This document shows, piece by piece, positions 44,513 to 53,994 of a DNA stretch of 64,000 nucleotides. Position 1 is the stretch's first letter. Each line of letters opens with the position of its first letter. The notes under the pieces were generated by a model. That model was not told the origin of the DNA and did not search any database. It was given only the letters and a program-made list of their open reading frames with translations. Made by a program: the position numbers and the translations under genes. The stretch is from Foliimonas ilicis (GTDB lineage Bacteria > Pseudomonadota > Alphaproteobacteria > Rhizobiales > Rhizobiaceae): NCBI RefSeq assembly GCF_039939195.1, contig NZ_JBDUUH010000002.1, forward strand, positions 483,847 through 547,846. Reading direction: 5' to 3'.

Positions 44513-45712
44513 ATGGGCGTTTCCGCCAAACCAATCCTCATAGCAGGCGCCGGAATTGCCGGCTTGACCGCCGCGCTCGCCTTTGCGATGCGCGGCTTTC
44601 ACGTTCGGGTGTTCGAGCGGTCCGCGCGCTTTGAAGAGGTCGGCGCGGGCATTCAAATCTCACCCAATGCGACACGAATCCTGAGAAAGCTCGGCGTTCT
44701 CGATGGGCTGCTGCCCAAGGCGGTAAAGCCGCATTCAATCATTTTGCGCGACGCGAAAACGCTTAAAGAACTGGCGCGGGTGGCGCTTGGCCCTGCGCAG
44801 GAAAAGCGCTGGGGTGCTCCCTACATCGTCGCCCACCGTGCGGATTTGCAGGCGGCTTTGCTTGAAGTTGCATCGCGCCAGGCCTCGATCGAGATAGTTA
44901 CAGATGCAACTATCACCGGCATGCGCCTTTTGGATGGTGTAAGTGTTGATGTGCTTCGCGCTGGAGAAAGCGAGCGGGAAAATGGGCAGTTGCTCATTGC
45001 CGCCGATGGAGTGTGGTCGCGGCTGCGTGGCCTGACCGGGCCTTATGAAAAGAGCCGGTTTTCCGGCGAGCTTGCGTGGCGCACCGTTCTGGACGGTAAA
45101 AGTGCCGAGGCGCAAGCGCTGCGGGATATGGGGGCGGCTGATTCTGTGACCGCATTCCTGCATTCAGGCTTCCACCTGATCGCCTATCCGGTGCGCGGCG
45201 GTGCTGCGTTCAACCTCGTTGCCTTCACCCCCGGTCAGCGCATTGCAGAAGACTGGTCGGGTGCAGCCGATGTTTCTGTCCTGAAACAGGCAATGCGCAA
45301 CACCGCACCGGCCCTTTCCCGTCTGGCGGAAAACGCCGGGCCTTGGGTTGCATGGCCGATCCATACGGTCGATCCGAAAACGCACTGGACCGTGCCGGGA
45401 CTGGCGCTGATCGGCGATGCGGCGCACGCGATGACGCCTTTTGCGGCGCAGGGTGCTGCGATGGCAATCGAAGACGCGGAGACGCTGGCGGATGCGGTTG
45501 CTGGTTTGACGGGCGATCTGCCCACGGCCCTTGCCGGTTGGGAGGCATCGCGAAGGCCACGCATAGAGCGCGTTGCGCGGCGGGGTGCTTTCAACCATTT
45601 CGCATGGCAGGCAAAAGGGCCGATTGCGATGGCCCGTAATCTCGTCTTGAAGACGCGCTCGCCTGAAAAACTCGCTGCCGATATGGACTGGCTTTATGGC
45701 CGGGGCGACTGA
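44513..45712 (+). CDS. FAD-dependent monooxygenase (PHBH-type)
   Basis: The 399-residue protein has an N-terminal FAD-binding Rossmann motif GAGIAGLTAALAFAMRG (near residue 11), and the GD motif ALIGDAAHAMTPFAAQGA (near 300), typical of class A aromatic hydroxylases such as salicylate hydroxylase and of UbiH-like enzymes. The middle segment GAGIQISPNATRILRKLG is conserved. It is cytoplasmic with unknown substrate. It overlaps the convergent DUF2459 gene by 19 bases at the 3' end. Confidence 0.88.
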   Translation: MGVSAKPILIAGAGIAGLTAALAFAMRGFHVRVFERSARFEEVGAGIQISPNATRILRKLGVLDGLLPKAVKPHSIILRDAKTLKELARVALGPAQEKRWGAPYIVAHRADLQAALLEVASRQASIEIVTDATITGMRLLDGVSVDVLRAGESERENGQLLIAADGVWSRLRGLTGPYEKSRFSGELAWRTVLDGKSAEAQALRDMGAADSVTAFLHSGFHLIAYPVRGGAAFNLVAFTPGQRIAEDWSGAADVSVLKQAMRNTAPALSRLAENAGPWVAWPIHTVDPKTHWTVPGLALIGDAAHAMTPFAAQGAAMAIEDAETLADAVAGLTGDLPTALAGWEASRRPRIERVARRGAFNHFAWQAKGPIAMARNLVLKTRSPEKLAADMDWLYGRGD

Positions 45713-46380
45713 ACCGCAAAATTGTGCAGGCTTAGCGAGTAATTGAGCGTGATCGGCAGCGGGTTCCACCAGCCGGTTTGCAAGCCAGCCGCACGCAATG
45801 CTCCTGCAGTCCACGTGTTGCACCCGACGATCGCGTTGAAATAGCCCTTGGCCTCGAAAAACGCATCGTATTCGCCATAGGCGGCACCTTCGATCAGTTC
45901 AGGCCCGTCGGCTCCCTGCTGAAAAGTTTGCTCGATGAAGGCGAGAAGTCGCTGATAGCCAGCTTCATCGAGATCGTAGCCGGAGACGACGGGGTTCGGT
46001 TCGGGAATGTCGCCCGCGAGTTCGACATGCATGGCCGAACTGTCGACGGTCAGCGCCTTGAAGGCGTTTGCAGCGGTGAGATCGGACCATGTCGGCGTGC
46101 CGATGTAAAACGCGCGGCTTCCCCACCCAAAAATCAGATAGCGCGCCTGCGGGAGATCGACGGGCATTCCGGCTTTGTGCAGAAAGTCGAAGCGGGTCAG
46201 CAGTTCGGTGTCGATGGGGATGGCGATGTCGGTGTGGATCGGGTTGGTTAGGATTAGGATGCGACGGGAGGTGACGCTTTTTTCGGCTTCGAAAAATGGG
46301 CGTGGGAGGAATGTTCCGAGGGTGATGGCGAGGATTATCGCCAGAAAGAGTGCGCCTATGAGGCGGAGGAAACGTTTCAT
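45694..46380 (-). CDS. TIGR02117/DUF2459 family membrane-anchored protein
   Basis: The 228-residue protein has an N-terminal membrane anchor (RLIGALFLAIILAITLGTF) and a region with TNPIHTDIAIPIDTELLTR and CNTWTAGALRAAGLQTG, matching TIGR02117, a family seen near sulfolipid and envelope genes. The Asn-Thr-Trp near a cysteine suggests a papain-like cysteine hydrolase fold, but this is not proven. The 3' end overlaps the monooxygenase gene by 19 bases in the convergent direction. Confidence 0.78.
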   Translation of the reverse strand: MKRFLRLIGALFLAIILAITLGTFLPRPFFEAEKSVTSRRILILTNPIHTDIAIPIDTELLTRFDFLHKAGMPVDLPQARYLIFGWGSRAFYIGTPTWSDLTAANAFKALTVDSSAMHVELAGDIPEPNPVVSGYDLDEAGYQRLLAFIEQTFQQGADGPELIEGAAYGEYDAFFEAKGYFNAIVGCNTWTAGALRAAGLQTGWWNPLPITLNYSLSLHNFAVQSPRP

Positions 46381-46440
46381 TCAAGCCGTTCCGATCAGGT
46401 GCGTCCTTCGAGGCTCACCATATCCAGCCATCAAACAACA

Positions 46441-46470
46441 AAAAACCCGGCCAGAAACTGACCGGGCTTC
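46441..46470 (-). terminator. Intrinsic terminator of aapJQMP
   Basis: On the minus strand AGCCCGGTCA (46459-46468) and TGGCCGGGT (46445-46453) make a stem around GTTTC. A run of T follows (TTTTTTG). It lies just after aapP. Confidence 0.88.
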
Positions 46471-46506
46471 TCGTAACTCGCGCCGGACATCTTCCGGCAT
46501 CCATGA

Positions 46507-47310
46507 TCAATGCAGGATCTGGCTGAGGAACAGCTTGGTACGTTCGTGTTGCGGGTTGTCGAAGAACTCGGCTGGCGTGTTCTGCTCGACGATCTGGCCC
46601 TGATCCATGAAGATCACGCGGTTGGCAACCTTGCGGGCGAAGCCCATTTCGTGGGTCACACAGATCATCGTCATGCCTTCTTCGGCAAGGCCGACCATCG
46701 TTTCCAGCACTTCCTTGATCATTTCGGGATCGAGTGCAGAGGTCGGCTCGTCGAACAGCATGATGCGCGGGTTCATGCAGAGCGAGCGGGCAATCGCCAC
46801 GCGCTGCTGCTGACCGCCCGAAAGCTGGCCTGGATATTTGTTGGCCTGCTCAGGAATTTTGACGCGCTCAAGGAAGTGCATGGCCATTTCCTCGGCCTGC
46901 TTCTTCGGCGTCTTGCGCACCCAGATGGGTGCCAGCGTGCAGTTTTCCAGAATCGTCAGATGCGGAAACAGATTGAAGTGCTGGAACACCATGCCGACTT
47001 CGCGGCGGACCTCGTCGATCTTTTTCAGATCGTTGGTGAGTTCCTTGCCATCCACTATGATCTGGCCCTTCTGGTGTTCTTCCAGACGGTTGATGCAGCG
47101 GATCGCCGTCGATTTGCCGGAGCCCGAAGGCCCGCAGACGACGATGCGCTCGCCGCGCATGACCTTCAGATTGATGTCGCGCAGCACATGGAAATCACCA
47201 TACCATTTGTGCATGCCGATGATTTCGATGGCGACATCCGTATCGGAAATCTGCATCTTGGCGCGATCTACATCGATTTCTTCCGCGCTGACTGCATTTT
47301 CTATAGCCAT
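46507..47310 (-). CDS. aapP: General amino-acid ABC transporter ATP-binding protein AapP
   Basis: The 267-residue ATPase has Walker A GPSGSGKST, signature LSGGQQQR and Walker B IMLFDEPTSALD, in PAAT-family order. It powers uptake of polar amino acids, with AapQ and AapM. ATG 47310 follows AAGGGAACC; a longer start exists 21 codons upstream but lacks a ribosome site. It is the last gene of the aap operon and ends before a terminator. Confidence 0.95.
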   Translation of the reverse strand: MAIENAVSAEEIDVDRAKMQISDTDVAIEIIGMHKWYGDFHVLRDINLKVMRGERIVVCGPSGSGKSTAIRCINRLEEHQKGQIIVDGKELTNDLKKIDEVRREVGMVFQHFNLFPHLTILENCTLAPIWVRKTPKKQAEEMAMHFLERVKIPEQANKYPGQLSGGQQQRVAIARSLCMNPRIMLFDEPTSALDPEMIKEVLETMVGLAEEGMTMICVTHEMGFARKVANRVIFMDQGQIVEQNTPAEFFDNPQHERTKLFLSQILH

Positions 47311-47427
47311 GGCCCGGTTCCCTTTCGTGACCTGGTGCCGGTCTGATTGCACTGAATCGAGAACCGGCTCCAATTACTTGATTTCACGTCTTTTTCCGGG
47401 AGCGCCCCTACGCTCCCGGCAACGCCT

Positions 47428-48585
47428 TTAACGCTTGTGCCCGGTGTCCAGCCTTCGTTCCATATAGATCGAATAGCGGGACATGCCGAAGCAGAAGATC
47501 CAGAAGATGAAGCCTGCGAAGACAAGCCCGGTCATCGGGGTCTGTGCTGTTGCCCAGTTTGCATCCGCAAAATTCTGGCGGATGATGCCGAGCAGGTCGA
47601 ACATGCCGATGATGTAGACGAGGCTGGTATCCTTGAAGAGGCCGATGAAGGTGTTGACGATGCCGGGAATGACCAGCTTCAACGCCTGCGGCAGAACGAT
47701 CAGCCCTGTCTTTTGCCAGTAGCTCAGCCCCAGCGAATCCGCACCTTCATATTGCCCCTTCGGGATCGCCTGCAGGCCGCCGCGGACAACTTCAGCCATA
47801 TAGGCCGAAGCAAAGAGCGACACGCCGACGAGCGCGCGAAGGAACTTGTCGAAGGTCATGCCGGCCGGCAGGAACAGCGGGAACATGACGCTTGCCATGA
47901 ACAGGACTGTAACCAGCGGAACGCCACGAACGGTTTCGATGAAGATGACGCAAACCATCTTGACGATCGGCAGGTTGGAACGCCGTCCGAGTGCCAGGAC
48001 GATGCCCAGAGGCAGCGACACGGCAATGCCCACAAAGGACAGGATGAGCGTAACCATCAGCCCGCCCCAGAGCTGCGTCTCGACACGAGCCAGCCCGAAA
48101 TACCCGCCGTAAAGCAGGAAGAACGAGACGATTGGCAGGACGAGGAACAGCAGGATCGCGTTCGCCACCTTGAACGGTGCCCTGGGGATCATGAGCGGGA
48201 TGAGCAGAGCAAAGCACATGACACCGACGAGAATGACCCGCCAGCGCTCCGAGACGTAATAGCGGCCGAACAGGAACTGCTCGTATTTCGCGCCGACGAA
48301 CGCCCAGCACGCACCGGTCCAGCCATCCGGTTGGTTTCCGCCCTGCGCAACGGTTGCGCAGAATGTGCGGTCCGTTCCGGTCCACTGGGCATTGATGAAG
48401 AGCCAGTTGAGGAGCGGCGGAATCGTAAAGATCACGATTGCCAGACCGGCAATCGTCATGACGATGTCTGCTGGCGTTGCCAGAAGATTGGTGCGCGCCC
48501 ATTTGATGAAGCCGCGCTCGCCCGCAGGTGCGGTCTGAGCGTTGACCATTTCGGCGCGTACGTAAGAGAGGTCGTGTTCCTGCAT
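47428..48585 (-). CDS. aapM: General amino-acid ABC transporter permease AapM
   Basis: The 385-residue inner membrane protein has an extended N-terminal part, about 8 helices, and the permease signature with SLGLSYWQKTGLIVLPQALK near residue 285 (EAA-type loop). With AapQ it forms the channel. It lies 4 bases after aapQ and 117 bases before aapP. Length and motifs agree with rhizobial AapM. Confidence 0.93.
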   Translation of the reverse strand: MQEHDLSYVRAEMVNAQTAPAGERGFIKWARTNLLATPADIVMTIAGLAIVIFTIPPLLNWLFINAQWTGTDRTFCATVAQGGNQPDGWTGACWAFVGAKYEQFLFGRYYVSERWRVILVGVMCFALLIPLMIPRAPFKVANAILLFLVLPIVSFFLLYGGYFGLARVETQLWGGLMVTLILSFVGIAVSLPLGIVLALGRRSNLPIVKMVCVIFIETVRGVPLVTVLFMASVMFPLFLPAGMTFDKFLRALVGVSLFASAYMAEVVRGGLQAIPKGQYEGADSLGLSYWQKTGLIVLPQALKLVIPGIVNTFIGLFKDTSLVYIIGMFDLLGIIRQNFADANWATAQTPMTGLVFAGFIFWIFCFGMSRYSIYMERRLDTGHKR

Positions 48586-48589
48586 GATC

Positions 48590-49780
48590 CTACCTCTCCA
48601 CCAAAGCCATTCTGGAATTGAACCAGTTCATGAAGAGAGACGTCAGCAAGCTGATGCCGAGATAGACGACCATCCAGATGGCGACGACTTCGACCGCCTG
48701 CCCGGTCTGGTTCAGGATCGTCCCGCCGACAGCCACCAGATCAGGATAGCCGATGGCGATTGCCAGAGACGAGTTCTTGGTCAGGTTCAGATACTGGCTG
48801 GTCAGCGGTGGAATGACGATGCGCATCGCCTGGGGAATGACCACCAGACGCAGCACCTGCCCCGGACGAAGCCCAAGCGCGAACGACGCTTCGGATTGGC
48901 CCTTGCTGACGCCCAGAATGCCCGCACGCACGATCTCGGCGATAAATGCCGCCGTGTAGAACGAAAGCGCCAGATAAAGAGCCAGAAACTCCGGTTTTAC
49001 CTGAAAGCCGCCGGTCAGATTGAAGGTGGACTGTTTCGGCAAATCGAAGGTTAGTGGGAAGCCCGCCAACGCATAGGCCAGCAAAGGCAGGCCGACGATA
49101 AGCCCCAGCGACGTCCACAGAACCGGGAACTGCTCACCCGTCGCCTGCTGGCGCTTGCGCGCCCGGCGAATGACGAACCATACCAGTGCGATGGCCAGCA
49201 CCAATGCCGCGCCGATCAGCCACGCCCCCTCACCCCAGATAGCTTTGGGGAAGAAGAAGCCGCGATTGTTCAGATAGGCATTGAAGGGCAGTTCGTAGCT
49301 TTCACGCGGTATCGGCAGAACCGAGATGACGCCGAAATACCAGAAAAAGATGACGAGCAGCGGCGGGATGTTCCGGAAAACCTCCACATAGACCATGCAG
49401 ATTTTGCGGATGAGCCAATTTTTGGCAAGCCGTCCGATACCGACCAGAAAGCCGATGATCGATGCAGTCACGATGCCGACGGCGGCAACCAGAAGCGTGT
49501 TGAGCAATCCGACGAGCAGCGCACGCGAATAGCGCGCATCCGACGTATAATCGACCATGCTCTGGCTGATATCGAAGCCGCTGCGACCGTTGAGAAAGCC
49601 GAAGCCGGATGAAATATTGGCGCGTCTGAGATTTTCGACGGTGTTGCCGACGATCCAGTACACACAACCAATAATGACGGCGAAAAGTAGAACCTGATAG
49701 ACGAGGCCGCGAATTTTGGGGTCGTTCATAAACGACGCGCGCGGGCTATCGGTACGAGGAGCAATTTCTTGCGAAGCCAT
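48590..49780 (-). CDS. aapQ: General amino-acid ABC transporter permease AapQ
   Basis: The 396-residue permease has an N-terminal segment RGLVYQVLLFAVIIGCVYW and the EAA-like loop QSEASFALGLRPGQVLRLVV near residue 300. It pairs with AapM. The gene is 65 bases downstream of aapJ, separated by a strong hairpin, which probably makes the binding protein more abundant than the permeases. Stop and aapM start are 4 bases apart. Confidence 0.93.
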   Translation of the reverse strand: MASQEIAPRTDSPRASFMNDPKIRGLVYQVLLFAVIIGCVYWIVGNTVENLRRANISSGFGFLNGRSGFDISQSMVDYTSDARYSRALLVGLLNTLLVAAVGIVTASIIGFLVGIGRLAKNWLIRKICMVYVEVFRNIPPLLVIFFWYFGVISVLPIPRESYELPFNAYLNNRGFFFPKAIWGEGAWLIGAALVLAIALVWFVIRRARKRQQATGEQFPVLWTSLGLIVGLPLLAYALAGFPLTFDLPKQSTFNLTGGFQVKPEFLALYLALSFYTAAFIAEIVRAGILGVSKGQSEASFALGLRPGQVLRLVVIPQAMRIVIPPLTSQYLNLTKNSSLAIAIGYPDLVAVGGTILNQTGQAVEVVAIWMVVYLGISLLTSLFMNWFNSRMALVER

Positions 49781-49801
49781 GAAATCTCCTGTTGACGGAG
49801 A

Positions 49802-49825
49802 CCGGGAGGCGCGGACGCCTCCCGG
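49802..49825 (-). other. Perfect 10-bp hairpin between aapJ and aapQ
   Basis: CCGGGAGGCG (49802-49811) and CGCCTCCCGG (49816-49825) are exact inverted repeats with a 4-base loop. No T run follows on the minus strand. It may protect the aapJ message or cause partial termination, as seen in other binding-protein operons. Confidence 0.7.
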
Positions 49826-49845
49826 ACCGGCGCTGTCAGATCAGA

Positions 49846-50874
49846 TCAGCGGATCGGCATGGCGTACTGGAGACCACCCTTGGTCCAGAGGGCATTCAGG
49901 CCGCGAGCGATTTTCAGCGGGCTGCCAGCGCCGACATTGCGCTCGAAGCTCTCGCCGTAATTGCCGACATTCTTGACGATATTGACGACCCAATCATTGT
50001 CGAGGCCGAGATCGGCACCGAGCTTGGAATCAGCTTCCGTTCCCAGAACGCGCTTGATGTCCGGATTGGTCGAGTTCTTCATTTCCTCGACATTGGCCTG
50101 CGTGATGCCGAGTTCTTCGGCCAGAACCATCGCGTAGAAAGACCATTTCACGACGTCGAGCCACTGGTCGTCACCCTGACGAACGGCAGGTCCGAGCGGT
50201 TCCTTGGAAATGATTTCCGGCAGAACGATATGATCGTCCGGCGCCGCGAGCGTCAGGCGAATCGAATACAGGCCGGACTGATCGGTCGTGTAGGCATCGC
50301 AACGGCCTGCGTCATAAGCCGCGTTGACCTCTTCGAGCTTTTCGAAAACGACCGGATTGTATTCGAGGTTGTTGCCTTTGAAGTAATCGGCAAGGTTGAG
50401 CTCGGTGGTGGTGCCTGCCTGCACGCAGACCGAAGCGCCCGAAAGCTGAAGTGCGGAGTTCACGCCCGGCAGCTTCTTCGCGTTGATCATGAAGCCCTGG
50501 CCGTCATAGTAGTTGACGCCGGCAAAATTGAAGCCGAGCGACGTATCGCGGCTGAGCGTCCAGGTGGTGTTGCGCGACAGAAGGTCGATTTCACCGGACT
50601 GCAGGGCCGTAAAGCGCTCCTTGGCGTTGGTCGGCGTGTACTTCACCTTGGTTGCATCGCCGAAGATCGCCGAAGCGACGGCGCGGCAAAGATCGACGTC
50701 CAGACCGGTCCACTCACCCTTGTCGTCAGGCGCGGAAAAGCCGGCCAGACCGGTGTTGACGCCGCATTGAACGAAGCCCTTGGCTTTCACATCGTCGAGC
50801 GTAGCAGCCGACGCAGCGGATGCCGTGAAGCCCATCACGGCAGCCCCCAAAAGCACTTTTACTGAATTTTTCAT
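49846..50874 (-). CDS. aapJ: General L-amino-acid ABC transporter substrate-binding protein AapJ
   Basis: The 342-residue periplasmic binding protein has a signal peptide (KVLLGAAVMGFTASAASA) and the solute-binding fold with TLDDVKAKGFVQCGVNTGL and GLDVDLCRAVASAIFGD. It delivers many L-amino acids to AapQMP. ATG 50874 is preferred because AAGG lies 9-10 bases upstream; ATG 50880 is too close. It is the first gene of the operon. Confidence 0.94.
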   Translation of the reverse strand: MKNSVKVLLGAAVMGFTASAASAATLDDVKAKGFVQCGVNTGLAGFSAPDDKGEWTGLDVDLCRAVASAIFGDATKVKYTPTNAKERFTALQSGEIDLLSRNTTWTLSRDTSLGFNFAGVNYYDGQGFMINAKKLPGVNSALQLSGASVCVQAGTTTELNLADYFKGNNLEYNPVVFEKLEEVNAAYDAGRCDAYTTDQSGLYSIRLTLAAPDDHIVLPEIISKEPLGPAVRQGDDQWLDVVKWSFYAMVLAEELGITQANVEEMKNSTNPDIKRVLGTEADSKLGADLGLDNDWVVNIVKNVGNYGESFERNVGAGSPLKIARGLNALWTKGGLQYAMPIR

Positions 50875-50880
50875 ACCCAT

Positions 50881-51223
50881 TGACCTTTTCTGTTGTTCAG
50901 GACGAATCCTGTTTTTTTCGTGCGAGAGGCATTCCGTTTCGGCCCACTTCCAAAACAGGGCATCCGGGTAAGGGACGCGCGGCTCTCTTCACGAAATGCA
51001 TCGAAGGCGATTATTCCAGTGAGGTCAAGTCTAATGATCCAAAGAACACCTGTTTCAGACCATCGTAGCAGTGCCGCAGCGTCAGCTCCGATACGGCTTT
51101 CGGATGAGGCTGGCATGCAAAACTGACCATGCTGGATGAACGTCCCTGCGCTTCGCCGGTTGGCAAGCGGAGATCGCCGCTTTATGCCTTTCGGTCGGGC
51201 TCGGACCAAACAGGAAAAACGAC
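50881..51223. other. Divergent intergenic region between aapJ and metC
   Basis: This stretch should hold the promoters of aapJ (minus) and metC (plus). It contains a short hairpin GCGGAGATCGCCGC near 51166-51179. I see no gene and no recognisable SAM riboswitch. An AGGA ribosome site precedes metC. Confidence 0.4.
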
Positions 51224-52402
51224 ATGGCGAAACGCGACTTCAGCAAAATGGGCGTCAATACGAGGCTCGCGCATTCGGGCAACGACCCGCAAGACTATTT
51301 TGGCTTCGTCAATCCGCCTGTCGTACACGCCTCCACGGTGCTGTTTCCCGATGCCGCGACGATGGCCAATCGCAATCAGAAATACACTTACGGAACACAC
51401 GGGACGCCTACCACCGATGCTTTGACGAGTGCTGTCGACGAGCTGGAAGGCTCGGCCGGGACGATCGCCGTTCCATCCGGCCTCGCCGCAGTCACCGTGC
51501 CGCTTCTCGCCTTCCTGTCATCCGGCGACCATGCGCTGATCGTCGATTCCGTTTATGGGCCGACCCGCCGCTTCGCCAACACGATGCTGAAGCGGCTGGG
51601 CGTCAAGGTCGAATATTACGATCCGACCATCGGCGCGGAGATCGCATCGCTCATGCGTCCCAACACGAAGGTCGTCTTCACCGAATCGCCGGGCTCGAAT
51701 ACATTCGAAATGCAGGACATTCCGGCGATAGCGAAAGTGGCACGCGCCGGCGGCGCAGTCGTCATGATGGACAATACATGGGCGACGCCGCTCTTTTTCC
51801 GGCCGCTCGACCACGGCGTCGATATTTCCATACACGCTTCGACAAAATATCCGGCGGGCCATTCCGACGTGCTTTTGGGCACGGTGTCGGCAAATGCGCA
51901 AACCTGGCCAAAGCTTCTGGAAGGGTTTGACGCGCTGGGCTGCTGTGCGGGTCCCGATGACGTCTATCAGGTTCTGCGCGGATTGCGCACGATGGGTGTC
52001 CGGCTCGACCACCACCAGCGCAGCACGCTTGAAATCGCGCGCTGGCTGGAAGGCCAGCCCGGCGTTGCGCGCGTTCTGCACCCTGCGCTTGAAAGCCATC
52101 CGGGCCACGCAATCTGGAAGCGCGACTTCTCAGGTTCGAGCGGCATATTCTCCATCGTGCTCGAAGGCGGCGGCACGAAAAAGGCGCATGCGTTTCTGGA
52201 TGCGCTGTCGATCTTCGGCCTGGGATATTCCTGGGGCGGCTATGAAAGCCTTGCCGTTCCTGTGTTTCTCGGCGACCGTGAAATTACCGGAAAATCCTAT
52301 GAAGGCCCGCTTGTACGTCTTCAGATCGGACTTGAAGACGTCGCAGACCTCAAGGCCGACATCTCCACCGCGCTCGATGCGGCACGCAAGGTGGACGGCT
52401 GA
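51224..52402 (+). CDS. metC: Cystathionine beta-lyase
   Basis: MetC cleaves cystathionine to homocysteine, ammonia and pyruvate. The 392-residue PLP enzyme has the phosphate-binding SGLAAVTVPLLAFLSSGDHA and the lysine in HASTKYPAGHSD that binds PLP, with MMDNTWATPLF in the fold. Length fits the family. ATG 51224 follows CAGGAAAAACGAC. The convergent lipoprotein gene ends directly at the metC stop (52402/52403). Confidence 0.92.
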   Translation: MAKRDFSKMGVNTRLAHSGNDPQDYFGFVNPPVVHASTVLFPDAATMANRNQKYTYGTHGTPTTDALTSAVDELEGSAGTIAVPSGLAAVTVPLLAFLSSGDHALIVDSVYGPTRRFANTMLKRLGVKVEYYDPTIGAEIASLMRPNTKVVFTESPGSNTFEMQDIPAIAKVARAGGAVVMMDNTWATPLFFRPLDHGVDISIHASTKYPAGHSDVLLGTVSANAQTWPKLLEGFDALGCCAGPDDVYQVLRGLRTMGVRLDHHQRSTLEIARWLEGQPGVARVLHPALESHPGHAIWKRDFSGSSGIFSIVLEGGGTKKAHAFLDALSIFGLGYSWGGYESLAVPVFLGDREITGKSYEGPLVRLQIGLEDVADLKADISTALDAARKVDG

Positions 52403-52669
52403 TTACTTCGCCCTGACGCGAACGGGGACCGGCTGATAGACGACCAAGGGCCGGTTCCATGTGTCGAAGGATGCGCGCTGGTCGCGCCGCGCTGCGCGGC
52501 GGTCCAGATCGAGCCGCTGCAGGCATTCGGCGAAGGCATCGTTGCGCTTGTTGAAGCCGTAGGATCGGCATTCCGCTTCGTCGGCGGCGCGGCGTTCTTC
52601 CGGCGTCATCGTGGTGCAGGCAGTAATGGCCAACGCCAGGCCCAGAATCGTCAAAGAAACAGCTCTCAT
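52403..52669 (-). CDS. Small putative lipoprotein
   Basis: The 88-residue protein begins MRAVSLTILGLALAITACTT; the lipobox ITAC gives a cleavage site at Cys18. The mature part is charged, with two Cys in AECRSYGFNKRNDAFAECLQ that may form a disulfide. No named family is evident. ATG 52669 has GAGGAGG at seven bases. It is convergent with metC, with stops adjoining. Confidence 0.7.
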   Translation of the reverse strand: MRAVSLTILGLALAITACTTMTPEERRAADEAECRSYGFNKRNDAFAECLQRLDLDRRAARRDQRASFDTWNRPLVVYQPVPVRVRAK

Positions 52670-52933
52670 ATCATGCCTCCTCGAATGCCGCGCGCAATCA
52701 CGCGCAGACTGAGCTTCGAATCTGGAGTAATAATGGCATATTTTCAAAGCGTCTCGACTTGAAATCATGCGCTTCGGGCTTCGTTCGATTGGGCCAGCGC
52801 GACCTCGGCAAGCTGACGACCCGGAATGCGTTAAGGGCTTTTGGCTTGCCACCACCCGCCAGGATTGAGTAGCCTTAATTGTTTCAACGAGAGATGTCGT
52901 TTTGCTTCGTCTCATTTCTGATGCAGGAGGCAC

Positions 52934-53290
52934 ATGGCTCCCGATCGATCCGACCTCGTTACAGTTGGCCGCGCTTATGGCCAAATGGAAGCCGGTCTAG
53001 CCTTCTCGCTTCTGGATTCCGCCGCCATTCCCGTTGTAGCGCAGACGCGGCAGACTGCATCGGTGGCTTGGAACTACATGTTCGGGCTGGGCGGCATCGC
53101 GATTCTCGTGCCCAGATCCGACAGCGAGGCTGCGCTGGCGCTTCTTTCCGATTTCAAGCCAATGCGCCCGCGCCCTGGTGTCTGGCGCTTGCTTTTGGCC
53201 GTCATCATCTACCTGTTTTTCGGCGTCCCGCCGCCGCCATCCGGTTATTTCGCCGTCAGCGCACCTGCAGTTTCACGCAAGGAGACTTGA
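52934..53290 (+). CDS. DUF2007-like protein with C-terminal hydrophobic tail
   Basis: The 118-residue protein contains the pattern GQMEAGLAFSLLDSAAIPVV and GGIAILVPRSDSEAALALLS, which matches DUF2007, a small PII-like domain of unknown function. The C-terminal RLLLAVIIYLFFGVPPPPSG is hydrophobic, so it may be membrane-tethered. It starts at ATG 52934; a small membrane ORF and an RDD gene follow on the same strand. Confidence 0.7.
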   Translation: MAPDRSDLVTVGRAYGQMEAGLAFSLLDSAAIPVVAQTRQTASVAWNYMFGLGGIAILVPRSDSEAALALLSDFKPMRPRPGVWRLLLAVIIYLFFGVPPPPSGYFAVSAPAVSRKET

Positions 53291-53307
53291 TCGCCGCGAC
53301 AGGAGAA

Positions 53308-53382
53308 ATGTCCGTGCTTACAATCATGACATTCCTATTCGCCGGGTTTATCGGCAGCGTGGTTACTTCCGTCAATGGTTAG
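53308..53382 (+). CDS. Possible 24-residue hydrophobic peptide
   Basis: A short open frame begins ATG 53308 (or GTG 53314) and reads MSVLTIMTFLFAGFIGSVVT then SVNG. It is hydrophobic enough to span a membrane. An AGGAG lies before it, but only 2-3 bases from the ATG, so GTG 53314 would be better spaced. It lies between the DUF2007 and RDD genes. Support is weak. Confidence 0.2.
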   Translation: MSVLTIMTFLFAGFIGSVVTSVNG

Positions 53383-53405
53383 AAGCAGAAATGGGACGAG
53401 ACACT

Positions 53406-53792
53406 ATGAGGATCAGACGGTTCTTCGCTGGGATGATCGATATCGTCCTGCTCGTTGCAATAGCCATTGCGCCCATTTGGTACTCTCTCGTCAATTTACG
53501 TGATTTGATGGCATCGCCCGTAGGTGAGCCGCCGTCGCTATTGATGCTGATCACCTTCATTTGGGCGGCTGCGGTTCTATTGTTCTATTTCCCGATCTTC
53601 GAGAGCAGCTCATTGCAGGCCACTCCTGGAAAACTGATCATGTCGCTTAAAGTCGTACAGGCGAACGGTCAGCGCCTGACACGCATGCAAGCGATATATC
53701 GCGCGCTGTTCGGACCGCTCTTTGTGTTCATGCTGCCAGCCCTACGCAGCCAGTTCTCCGGTGGGGCCAAGGTGATCGAACGGGGCGACTAA
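53406..53792 (+). CDS. RDD family membrane protein
   Basis: The 128-residue protein has the RDD pattern: RRFFAGMIDIVLLVAIAIAP with Arg and Asp in the first helix, and ATPGKLIMSLKVVQANGQRL after the third. It would be a small inner membrane protein of unknown role. ATG 53406 or 53391 could be the start; neither has a clear Shine-Dalgarno. It is downstream of the DUF2007 gene on the same strand. Confidence 0.75.
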   Translation: MRIRRFFAGMIDIVLLVAIAIAPIWYSLVNLRDLMASPVGEPPSLLMLITFIWAAAVLLFYFPIFESSSLQATPGKLIMSLKVVQANGQRLTRMQAIYRALFGPLFVFMLPALRSQFSGGAKVIERGD

Positions 53793-53994
53793 AGCGAAAC
53801 GCTTGCCTCACGCCGCTTCGTGCGCTTCCGCATAAGCCTCGTTTAAAAAGCTGCAACAAAATCGCATTGACGCGTTGCGTGAGAAATTCCTTGTGGCAAT
53901 CACTTTTCAGTACACAGATAACAAGATAAGCGTCAGCACTTGAATTCTGTCTGCCTCCCTCCTTAATCCGGCTTCCCTTAATCAATCAAAGTCT

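Noticed and set aside
47437..48621. Long plus-strand frame antisense to aapM
   Set aside because: The same composition artefact; AapM is well supported.
50881..51223. SAM-II riboswitch before metC
   Set aside because: I looked for the pseudoknot pattern and did not find it.
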